From the NCBI GenBank assembly GCA_964583765.1, contig CAZOWW010000011.1, positions 1 through 64,000 on the forward strand: a stretch of 64,000 nucleotides of DNA, written 5' to 3'. This document shows, piece by piece, positions 44,566 to 51,824 of this stretch (the stretch's first letter is position 1; each line of letters begins with the position of its first letter). The DNA is from CAZOWW01 sp964583765 (GTDB taxonomy: Bacteria; Actinomycetota; Actinomycetes; Actinomycetales; Kineosporiaceae). The position numbers and the translations under genes were made by a program. The notes under the pieces were generated by a model, which was not told the origin of the DNA, made no database searches, and saw nothing but the letters and a program-made list of their open reading frames with translations.

Positions 44566-44598
44566 CTCAAGTGAAAGCCATTGGCACTTGAGTGTCAA
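44566..44598 (-). promoter_or_regulatory. promoter and operator of the MFS-TetR operon
   Basis: On the minus strand TTGACA (44598-44593) is a consensus -35. Directly behind it lies the perfect inverted repeat CTCAAGTG-N11-CACTTGAG (44566-44592), which would cover the spacer and -10. An 8-bp arm repeat between -35 and -10 is a typical TetR site. A second small palindrome, GACAGTCACTGTC (44607-44619), lies just upstream. Confidence 0.65.
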
Positions 44599-44673
44599 GG
44601 TAATCTGACAGTCACTGTCTCAAGCCTGTCGCTGTCATGACTTGCGATGACCATGCCGGGTCCCGCGTCTCGG

Positions 44674-44751
44674 TAGGATTCCCCCGTGGGCGCAGGGTGG
44701 ACTCGGGGCGGGACGCACCTGGGCGCGGTCGAGACCGCGACCGGTGCGTAG
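44674..44751 (+). promoter_or_regulatory. possible leaderless mini-ORF ahead of the GT87 gene
   Basis: TAGGAT (44674-44679) is followed by six bases and GTG 44686. That GTG opens a 21-codon frame ending at TAG 44751, which overlaps the GTG 44744 start of the next gene in another frame. It may couple translation of the membrane glycosyltransferase. Confidence 0.35.
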
Positions 44752-46168
44752 GGGCCCCGACACCCCGGCCGTGGACCCGCCGGTCGACGGGGCGTCCCGG
44801 GGGGTGAGCGTGCCGGAGCTCTCCACGGATGCGGATGTCGGTTCCGACTGGGCGGCCGGTTTGGACATCCAGGCGCGGCTGGCACGGTGGGCACCGGCGG
44901 CCTGCGTGATCGCAGCCGTGTTCGCGGTGATCGCGGTGGTCTCGGTCGTCCTCGTGCTGCGCAACCCGCCCGAGAACCGGTTCGCCGACCTCCACGTCTA
45001 CTGGGGCACGGTCAAGTTCTGGCGCTCGGGGCGTTCGCCCTACCAGTGGGCGGCGCCGAACGGGGACCCCTTCACCTACCCGCCCTTCGCGCTGGTGTTG
45101 TTCTGGCCGCTCGCCGCGATCCCCGAGGGCGTCGTCCAGGCCTTCTGGATGGCCGCGACCCTGCTGCTCATCCCGGCTCTGTCCGCGGGACTCTCCGCGC
45201 GCTGGCCGCGGCCCGAGGCCGTCTTCGCGCCGAGCACGCCCTGGCGCGCCCGGGCCCTGGCCATGCTCACCCGAGGACGGCTCACCTGGGTGATCGCCTG
45301 CTGTCTCCTGCTGAGTTCGCCGCTGCAGAGCGACCTGCGCTTCGGCCAGATCAGCCTGGTCGTGGTGTCGTTGACCCTGGCCGACGCGCTCGGCCTCGTG
45401 CGGGGGCGTGCCCGGGGTTGCCTGATCGGGCTCGCCGCCGCGATCAAGTTGACGCCCGCCGTGTTCATCGTCTGGCTCCTGGCCGTGGGACGACGCCGCG
45501 AGGGTCTGCGTGCCCTGGTCACCTTCGGTCTCGCCGCGGCCATCGGCGCCGTCGTCCTCCCGACGGCATCCCGCGACTACTGGACCACCTACCTGTTCAA
45601 CGCGGACCGGATAGGTGACCTGGCCCAGCCGAGCAACCAGTCCGTGCGGGGCATGCTCCTGCGCCTGCACATCACAGGCGGGGTGCTCTCCGTGCTCTGG
45701 CTCGGCCTGGCCGCCGCAGTGGTCGCCGTGGCCCTGCGCAGGGCGGTGCGCCTGACCCGAGCCGGCCGGGTCACCCATGCGGTGGTGCTCGTGGGCTGCT
45801 CGACCATCGCGGCCTCGCCGGTGTCCTGGACCCACCACCAGGTGTGGACCGTGGTGGCCGGGGTGTTGTTGCTCATCGAGCGCCGTCAGGCCCAGGTGCT
45901 GGCGGGCTTCCTCGTGCTCTTCGTCATGATCGTCTCGGTCGGGCATGCCGCCGGGGCGGTGCCGATCGGTGGTTTCCTGCAGGGCCTTGCCGTGGACCTG
46001 CGGGGCCTGGCCGCGATCGGGGTCGTGCTGGTCGGGTTCGCCGCGCACTCGCCCTGGGACCTGCGCGGACGAGGGGCGGCCGGCCCCGGGGTGCGGTGGG
46101 CGGGGGATGGCCCAGAGTCGCGCCGGGCGGGCAACGGCGTCGCGCCGGTCGTGTTGTCCGACGAGTGA
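44744..46168 (+). CDS. GT87-family membrane mannosyltransferase
   Basis: Up to 474 residues from GTG 44744; in-frame GTGs further on are possible starts. About ten membrane helices follow. The first exported loop, FADLHVYWGTVKFWRSGRSPYQW then DPFTYPPFALVLFWPLA, is the GT87 (DUF2029) signature with the catalytic-type Asp. Actinobacterial GT87 enzymes are polyprenyl-phosphomannose-dependent alpha-1,2-mannosyltransferases that branch lipomannan or lipoarabinomannan. It acts at the outer face of the membrane. Confidence 0.85.
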   Translation: MRRGPDTPAVDPPVDGASRGVSVPELSTDADVGSDWAAGLDIQARLARWAPAACVIAAVFAVIAVVSVVLVLRNPPENRFADLHVYWGTVKFWRSGRSPYQWAAPNGDPFTYPPFALVLFWPLAAIPEGVVQAFWMAATLLLIPALSAGLSARWPRPEAVFAPSTPWRARALAMLTRGRLTWVIACCLLLSSPLQSDLRFGQISLVVVSLTLADALGLVRGRARGCLIGLAAAIKLTPAVFIVWLLAVGRRREGLRALVTFGLAAAIGAVVLPTASRDYWTTYLFNADRIGDLAQPSNQSVRGMLLRLHITGGVLSVLWLGLAAAVVAVALRRAVRLTRAGRVTHAVVLVGCSTIAASPVSWTHHQVWTVVAGVLLLIERRQAQVLAGFLVLFVMIVSVGHAAGAVPIGGFLQGLAVDLRGLAAIGVVLVGFAAHSPWDLRGRGAAGPGVRWAGDGPESRRAGNGVAPVVLSDE

Positions 46169-46259
46169 GTGGAAGCCGATAGAGTCCCGAGCTTCCATCC
46201 CTGTCGTGACGGGCGCCGTACCGGTTCCCGTAGGCAGCCTACTCGATCACGGGGTTTTC

Positions 46260-46670
46260 ATGATCATAATCTGGGGGTTCCGGAGCTATCTGAAGTTCCT
46301 GGGGATCTTCACCGCGGTGTGCCGCCGCTGCGGCAATCCGGCCGCGCACCGGGCCCAGCAGCTCGTCCGCAAGTTCACGTTCTTCTGGGTTCCGCTCTTC
46401 CCGGTCAAGAAGCAGGTCGTCGTGACCTGCACCTTCTGCGGGCTGCAGGTGGGCGTGCCGCGCAAGGACGAGGCGGCCTTCCTTGAGGCTCTTCGGGGCA
46501 CGCCGGCCCCCGGGGCTCAGCCCGTACCGCCGGTGACCGCGCAGGATCCGCTGCCGTCACCGGCCCCGATGGCCGCGCCGCACGCGGCAGGAATCCTCGG
46601 GGCCGAGTCCGCCCAGGATGCGGCTCCCACCGTCCCGGAGCCGGGCTTCGTCCCGCCTCACCTGCAGTAG
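46260..46670 (+). CDS. zinc-ribbon protein
   Basis: 136 residues from ATG 46260. A hydrophobic start MIIIWGFRSYLKFLG precedes paired cysteines CRRCG and CTFCG about 40 residues apart (zinc-ribbon-15 type), with the intervening KFTFFWVPLFPVKKQ. A Pro/Ala-rich tail follows. Function unknown; such proteins are small cytosolic or peripheral membrane factors. The perfect inverted repeat GTAGGC-A-GCCTAC (46231-46243) lies just upstream and may be an operator. Confidence 0.75.
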   Translation: MIIIWGFRSYLKFLGIFTAVCRRCGNPAAHRAQQLVRKFTFFWVPLFPVKKQVVVTCTFCGLQVGVPRKDEAAFLEALRGTPAPGAQPVPPVTAQDPLPSPAPMAAPHAAGILGAESAQDAAPTVPEPGFVPPHLQ

Positions 46671-46925
46671 CCGTCCCACCCGCCCGAACGGTCTCGCCTG
46701 CAGGAACCGTCTCTGCGGTCGCGTCGTCGCGTCAGTGGGTGTTTCTGCCCCTCCGCGACGGCGTGCACCGTGGCCGTCCGCGGCAATTCCGCTCGCTGCC
46801 CCGTGGCCGCTCCGGTAACCCGTCCGTGGACCTCCTGGCAGCGGATCACCTCACCGCGGACCGTGCGTCCGTGGACCACCTCGCCGAGGACCGTGCGTCC
46901 GTGGACCACACTCCCGCCGCATGGT
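46671..46925. repeat. convergent gap with 30-bp direct repeats (46859-46909)
   Basis: A GACCGTGCGTCCGTGGACCAC unit occurs at 46859 and 46889, with a degenerate copy near 46822. No gene or clear terminator is seen in the remaining sequence. Confidence 0.65.
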
Positions 46926-47636
46926 TCACGCCTGCGCGGAACCGCCGAAGGCAGTGATCGACAGGAAGCGGATGGGCAGTTCGAGGAGCTCGACCGGCCC
47001 GTGCGGGCCCTCGCCGTCGAACTGGAGCGAGTCACCGGGGCGCATCTCGTAGCGGGCCTTGCCGTGTCCGTAGACCATGGCGCCCTCGAGCAGGTACAGG
47101 AACTCGGTGCCGGAGTGCTGGAAGAGCGGGAACACCTCGCTGGCCTCGGTGAGCGTGACCAGCAGCGGCTCCAGCCGCTTGTGCTCCCCACGCAGCGAAC
47201 CCAACACCTGGTAGAGGTGCCCCACATTGCTGCCCCGGCGGATGATCTGCGCCCCGTGGCCCGCCGGCACGAAGACGGCCTCGCGCTCGGCGTCCAGGCC
47301 GCGGAACAGCGCGGTCACCGGCACCTGCAGGGCCTCGGCGAGGCGGGACAGCGTGGACAGACTGCACGAGGTCTGCGCGTTCTCGATCTTCGACAGCATC
47401 GCCTTGGACAGGCCGGTACGCCGCCCCAGCTCGGTCAGCGAGATGGCCTTCGCCGAACGGAACTCGCGCACCCGCATCGCGATCACCTGCTCGATCCGTC
47501 CGCCGGTTGGCTCCTCGCCGTGACCGCCGGTTGGTTCCTCGCTCCGGCCACTGGGTGGCTCCTCGCCGGGATTGCCGGCGGGGCCTCGCTCGGAGCGCGG
47601 ATGTGGACAGGACGAATCGACGGGTGCGGACGGCAC
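46926..47636 (-). CDS. XRE-family regulator with C-terminal cupin sensor
   Basis: Up to 236 residues from GTG 47636; GTG 47486 or ATG 47477 would give the HTH-cupin core alone. TATCCT lies six bases before GTG 47636, supporting the long form. Residues 1-50 contain degenerate EEPTGGR repeats. The HTH is FRSAKAISLTELGRRTGLSKAMLSKIENAQ; the cupin follows (about 140-235; HSGTEFLYLLEGAMV, then MRPGDSLQFDG). Regulators of this type commonly sense amines, sugars or amino acids and repress nearby catabolic genes. No obvious target is adjacent. Confidence 0.85.
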   Translation of the reverse strand: MPSAPVDSSCPHPRSERGPAGNPGEEPPSGRSEEPTGGHGEEPTGGRIEQVIAMRVREFRSAKAISLTELGRRTGLSKAMLSKIENAQTSCSLSTLSRLAEALQVPVTALFRGLDAEREAVFVPAGHGAQIIRRGSNVGHLYQVLGSLRGEHKRLEPLLVTLTEASEVFPLFQHSGTEFLYLLEGAMVYGHGKARYEMRPGDSLQFDGEGPHGPVELLELPIRFLSITAFGGSAQA

Positions 47637-47642
47637 CAGCCC

Positions 47643-47648
47643 AGGATA
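47643..47648 (-). promoter_or_regulatory. leaderless -10 element for the XRE-cupin gene
   Basis: TATCCT on the minus strand, then six bases, then GTG 47636. Confidence 0.45.
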
Positions 47649-47691
47649 GGTGGCGGTGGATCGAGGCGAGCACGCCCGGCACCGGATGAGA

Positions 47692-48474
47692 TCAGTCCGG
47701 CGGTCGTTCCCGGGTGACCGGTTCCCCGGTCGCGCGGTCCTCCGCCTTGCCGGTCGCGCGGTCCTCTGGGATCGGTGTCCCCTCGGGCCGGTCCTGCGGG
47801 GACGGCGCTGTGGGCGGGGGAGGGTTGGGCAGCGGTGTGTCGACCTCGCCGATCGGCCTGCGGCCGGGGTTCACGCGGGCCGTCGGGGCCGGTCGGGTGC
47901 CGGGGAAACGGCGTCCGTCCCTGCGGGGGCGGGCCGGCAGACGAACCCAGACCTGCTTGCCGAGCAGGTGTTCGACCACGCCCCACTCCAGAGCCACCCG
48001 CTCGATCAGGCGGAAGCCGAGGCCGTCCGCCCGCGGCTGCCGCATCGTGGGCAGGCCGTCCGCCACCGACAGCTGAATCACGTCGTGGTCCACAGCGACG
48101 AGTTCAAGGTCGAGATCACCTGCGTGCCCGGCATGTCGTACCGCGTTCGAGACGATCTCGCTGACCACGAGCTCGCCCATCTCGACCGCCTGTCCGTATC
48201 CCCAGGACAGCAGGAGGGTCGAGACCAGCCGGCGTGCCGCGAAGGGCGCCCGGTCGTCGGCGGGCAGGAACGCCCGCGCCGACCGTCGGCGTTCCATGAT
48301 CCCGCCGGACGGTCCAGGTGCGGCAGGTTCGTCGGGGGAGGAGACGGCGTCCCGGGACCCGACGTCGTCGGAACCGGTCGTGCCGTCCCAGGAGGCGGCA
48401 CCACCGGCACCGACAGCGCCGTCCACGCAGACGGGCCCCGCCTGGACCGGGCGGCTCCGCGAGCTCACGACCAT
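47692..48474 (-). CDS. RsbW-like anti-sigma ATP-binding protein (GHKL kinase fold)
   Basis: 260 residues from ATG 48474 with CAGGAG six bases upstream. The HATPase_c_2 core (about 65-175) has RRLVSTLLLSWG, the N box ELVVSEIVSNAVRHA, and the G1-type DGLPTMRQ and GLGFRLIERVA. The flanks are low-complexity. Members bind or phosphorylate STAS anti-anti-sigma partners; such a STAS gene lies 287 bp upstream on the same strand. No cognate SigB/SigF gene is in the window. Confidence 0.8.
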   Translation of the reverse strand: MVVSSRSRPVQAGPVCVDGAVGAGGAASWDGTTGSDDVGSRDAVSSPDEPAAPGPSGGIMERRRSARAFLPADDRAPFAARRLVSTLLLSWGYGQAVEMGELVVSEIVSNAVRHAGHAGDLDLELVAVDHDVIQLSVADGLPTMRQPRADGLGFRLIERVALEWGVVEHLLGKQVWVRLPARPRRDGRRFPGTRPAPTARVNPGRRPIGEVDTPLPNPPPPTAPSPQDRPEGTPIPEDRATGKAEDRATGEPVTRERPPD

Positions 48475-48761
48475 GGTCGGCTCCTGAACGGACGGGTCCT
48501 CGCCGGGGCGGCGACCTCCGGGCGCGGCGCCCGCTTCAGCAGGAGGGGTGGCCGATTCGGACCTCGTCGATGGCACCAGGCCCGCCCTTGCTCCGTGACC
48601 GAGGCTGACGGCATGACGACCCCCTCGTTCGGGTGTGGCGTGGTTCACAGGGACTCTCGTCCCCATGGTCCAACCGACCGAGGCAGTTGTCCTGCCGAGA
48701 CGACGCCACTGCCGGATCCCGGCCCGGAACCAGGATCAGGAGCGTGGACGCCGGCCCGGAC
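48475..48761. other. gap between the STAS and RsbW-like genes
   Basis: 287 bp with no recognisable gene. It presumably holds the promoter of the RsbW-like gene; none was clearly identified. Confidence 0.3.
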
Positions 48762-49208
48762 TCAGCGCCGCGGACCCCGCGTCGGTGCCAGCGGGAGGAC
48801 CCGGTCCATGCCGACGAGGGCGAGGGTGCGGGAGACGACCGTGTCGTCGCCGATCGCGAACTGCACATGTACGTCGAGCTCGGTCACCGCGCGATTGAGT
48901 CGCTGCACCACCGCGAGGCCCGCGCTGTCGATGAAGGAGAGGCCGGACAGGTCGATGACCGTGGAGGTGCTGCGCCGGGCGGCCTGGAGGACCTGCCGGT
49001 AGACGTCCTCCCCGTTCGACAGGTCGAGCTCGCCGGTCAGGGTGGCCCAGCAGCGGTCCGGGTCGTGCCGGATCTCCACTCGCACGGGCGCCCCGCCGGG
49101 GCCGCCGAGGTCCGACGAGGAGGCCGAGCCCGAAGAAGCCGAGCCCGCCGAGGGATCCATCAGGATCGCCTCGTGCGGCGGGTCCTGCGGAACGTCGTCC
49201 ACCTGCAT
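48762..49208 (-). CDS. STAS-domain anti-anti-sigma factor
   Basis: 148 residues from ATG 49208 (ATG 49160, after GAGG, is an alternative). A Ser/Gly linker precedes a single STAS domain: CWATLTGELDLSNGEDVYRQVL, then the phosphorylatable STVIDLSGLSFIDSAGLAVVQRL, where Ser in FIDSAGL is the usual kinase target. Likely partner-switches with the RsbW-like ATPase downstream. Confidence 0.88.
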   Translation of the reverse strand: MQVDDVPQDPPHEAILMDPSAGSASSGSASSSDLGGPGGAPVRVEIRHDPDRCWATLTGELDLSNGEDVYRQVLQAARRSTSTVIDLSGLSFIDSAGLAVVQRLNRAVTELDVHVQFAIGDDTVVSRTLALVGMDRVLPLAPTRGPRR

Positions 49209-49385
49209 GCGCACCTGCTTCGACGGTTCGGGTGTTCCCAGCCGGTCACCGCTCCGGGTCACCCGTGGGCGACTCCGGGTGGTTCGAGTCTGCTGTTCTG
49301 CCGTGGCCGCTGCAACTCCCTGGCGTGGCGCCTTCACCCCGGTGTGGCGCCCTCGCCCCGGTCCGGCCGGTCACCCCGACCTTCC

Positions 49386-51437
49386 TCACACGGCCGCTAT
49401 GGCCGCGCATTCGAGGATCAGCAGAGCCATGAGCGGCCACAGTAGGCCGGGTCGCTGCCGGGTGGGCCCTGGGGGTGGGGCGAGGGAGGACCGCTCGCGC
49501 AACCGCATCATCAGAGCCGCCAACTGCTCGGGGTCACGACCGTGGGTGCGCAGCAACGGGGGCAGATCGACCGTCTCCAGCTCCAGCAGAACGTCCGGCT
49601 CCCAGGCCAGCACCAGATGTTCACCCAGTATGCGGACCCCGTGGAGCCGTCCCCACGGGACGTTGTGGATCATCGCCCCGGTGTTGACCCGGAGCCGGTC
49701 GCGGTCCAGGGTCACCGCGAATGCGGCCCGGTGCGATCCCGCGGTCAGGAGCTGGCTGAACACGAGGAAGACGGGGAGGCGCGACCACCAGGTCCGGGCC
49801 AGCCAGAACTCGGCGAGGGGCGCGACGACCAGGGCGAGCAGGATCATGGCGCCGCCCAGGACGCGGGAGAGGGGCACCGCCCTGACCGTGAGCGGGAGCG
49901 GTGGCTCGACCATCAACCGGTCGGCCGGTACGGGGACGCCGGGGAGTTCGCCTCGCGCGACCTGATCCTCGAGGTCGTCGTCATCCTCGGGCGAAGGCCT
50001 GATCCCGGTGTGTTCCCGCAGCCACACCAGCGCGGCATTCCGCGAAGGTGGCGGGCGCAACGGTCCGGCCGGGAGCAGGATCGCGTCCTGGGTGAGGAGC
50101 GCAGCCCAACCGCCGTACCGGAGGTCACCGATGAGCACCGCGTCCTCGGCCAGGTCCTGGTCGGGCCCGAGCGGCTCGTCGTCCGCGGTCTCCTCCCCTC
50201 GCCAGGCGCGGCCGAAGGAGGCCTGGTCCTCGGACGACCACCCGTCCGGATCGGACTCCTCGGGCTCGGATTCGGGTGCGGGCCGTTGGCCACGCGGCTC
50301 CGCGAGGAACACCGCCATCCGGGCGAGGGGGACCGGTTCCGTACTGTCGGTCCGGTCGCGACCGGTGCCGATGCGTGGCCCCTGCTCGACCGGGAGAAGG
50401 AGCGCCCGCCCGCTGCGATCCGGGGCCACCCGGACGGCGCAGGCCGGATGTGTCCCGGTGCACAGCCGCCGTCGGGCCTGGCGTCCCCCGAGTTCGCTCC
50501 CGGCGAGGACGAGGGCTACCAGCAGGGAGCCGTAGGTGAGCGTGAGCCAGTAGGTGACGTCGTCCGGTTCCGCCACCAGCCGCATCCATCCGGCCGAGGC
50601 GGGGTCCACCCGAACCGGAACCTGCGCGCGCAGGCGGTAGGGGCCCAGGTCCTGGACGTCGAGCGCGTGTTCCCGGGCAGGCAGGCCGGGAGCGGGCTCG
50701 GTCCGTACCCGGATGCGGTCGTTCCCGGGGTCTCTCGCGACGACCTGTGCCTGCACCACCACCGCACGCCGGAGATGGGCGTCCTCGGTCGACGTCACGT
50801 GCTGGTAGACGACGGCCGAGGCCGCGGCCAGAAGGAGCAGCGCCCCGATGCCCGCGGCCGCACGTGGGCTCACGGCCGAGGTGGCCTCGTCCCGGTGAAC
50901 ACGGTCCCGTTGAACACGGTCCCGTTGAACACGGTCCCGGTGGGCAGGGTCCCGGTGGTCCCGGTGGGCGGGGCCGCCGCGGGGATGCTCGCGCCGCACC
51001 CGCTCGAGGCCCGTGGTCCCATCGCCGGTGATCTCGCGTGCCACCGCGTGCTGCTGCTGAACGGCGAGGAGCATCCAGGCCGCGACGAGCACGCAGGCGC
51101 TCCCGTGCGTGCCGAACGCGAGCCGGGCCGTCGCATCGGGGTCGAACCGCAGGTCGGCGCCCGCGAACACGGCCCCGGCCGCACAGCCGAGCAGCGGCTT
51201 CCACCACAGGAGCAGCGGTGTGGCGAAGGCGAACGTCCCCCAGAAGGCGAATCCCTGGTCGGGCCCGCACACCGACGGGTCCGCGGCCGAGCACGTCGTG
51301 CCGTCACTGCTCACGGCGACGGCGAGGGTGGCCACCCAACCCCCGGTGAGCAGACCCCGGGGCACCCAGCCCGGAACCCCCGCCGCCCGCCATCGCCGGG
51401 CCAGGGACGGGGTCAGACCCGAAACCTCAGGCAGCAC
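49386..51437 (-). CDS. large membrane protein of unknown function
   Basis: 683 residues from GTG 51437, with GGAGGA four bases upstream. About seven or eight hydrophobic segments: two near the N-terminus, one pair near residues 110-200, one near 300, two near 540-600, and a C-terminal helix (LLWPLMALLILECAAIAAV). Between 595 and 650 lies a PH-like beta segment (VNTGAMIHNVPWGRLHGVRIL). Residues near 160-182 are a tandem HRDxxx repeat encoded by 15-bp DNA repeats. I do not recognise the family. Confidence 0.6.
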   Translation of the reverse strand: MLPEVSGLTPSLARRWRAAGVPGWVPRGLLTGGWVATLAVAVSSDGTTCSAADPSVCGPDQGFAFWGTFAFATPLLLWWKPLLGCAAGAVFAGADLRFDPDATARLAFGTHGSACVLVAAWMLLAVQQQHAVAREITGDGTTGLERVRREHPRGGPAHRDHRDPAHRDRVQRDRVQRDRVHRDEATSAVSPRAAAGIGALLLLAAASAVVYQHVTSTEDAHLRRAVVVQAQVVARDPGNDRIRVRTEPAPGLPAREHALDVQDLGPYRLRAQVPVRVDPASAGWMRLVAEPDDVTYWLTLTYGSLLVALVLAGSELGGRQARRRLCTGTHPACAVRVAPDRSGRALLLPVEQGPRIGTGRDRTDSTEPVPLARMAVFLAEPRGQRPAPESEPEESDPDGWSSEDQASFGRAWRGEETADDEPLGPDQDLAEDAVLIGDLRYGGWAALLTQDAILLPAGPLRPPPSRNAALVWLREHTGIRPSPEDDDDLEDQVARGELPGVPVPADRLMVEPPLPLTVRAVPLSRVLGGAMILLALVVAPLAEFWLARTWWSRLPVFLVFSQLLTAGSHRAAFAVTLDRDRLRVNTGAMIHNVPWGRLHGVRILGEHLVLAWEPDVLLELETVDLPPLLRTHGRDPEQLAALMMRLRERSSLAPPPGPTRQRPGLLWPLMALLILECAAIAAV
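50890..50970. repeat. 15-bp tandem repeat inside the unknown membrane protein gene
   Basis: TCCCGKTGAACACGG occurs three times in a row and then degrades to shorter GGTCCCGGTG words. It encodes the repeating RDRVQ/RDRVH residues on the minus strand. Confidence 0.8.
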
Positions 51438-51591
51438 GTCTTCCTCCCCCGTCGGACGAGGGCACCATCATCCGCGCGCCGGGGCACGATGGATCACGAT
51501 GGCGGAACCGGCAGGTCGTGATGTCCGACACGTGCCGTCCGAGGGGTCCGGTGCGGTCGCGGTCCGGGTGCCGAAGGAGGCTGCAATCCTC

Positions 51592-51619
51592 GGGTCCGGG
51601 CTCCGGCGAGCCCGGACCC
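51592..51619. terminator. perfect 12-bp hairpin
   Basis: GGGTCCGGGCTC and GAGCCCGGACCC pair perfectly around a CGGC tetraloop. It stands about 205 bp past the GH3 stop, so it may be a second terminator or protect the upstream side of the next gene. Confidence 0.6.
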
Positions 51620-51763
51620 GCGTCCCCTCCATCCGAAGGACCCCTTGTCCGGTCAGGGGATCGACGTTCGTGCGGCGGACCACCGTTCGTTCGGGACGAC
51701 CGTCCCTTCGCGACGGCCCGAACCGGCGGGACTCCGAAGGTGGAGACCCTCCGGCCTGGGGAG

Positions 51764-51798
51764 CGGTGGCCGGGGCCTGTGCCTGACCCCGACCACCG
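51764..51798 (-). terminator. terminator of the GH3/ABC sugar operon
   Basis: CGGTGG, a mismatch and CGGGG pair with CCCCG and CCACCG around an 11-base loop, 26 bp after the GH3 stop. Confidence 0.55.
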
Positions 51799-51824
51799 CA
51801 GGCGCCGCCGGTGGACCGGTCCGG

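Larger units (their letters stand above)
51438..51824. other. gene-free region between the GH3 operon and the unknown membrane protein
   Basis: 387 bp. It contains two strong hairpins (51592-51619 and 51764-51798), listed separately, and presumably the promoter of the downstream membrane protein gene. No coding sequence was recognised on either strand. Confidence 0.5.
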
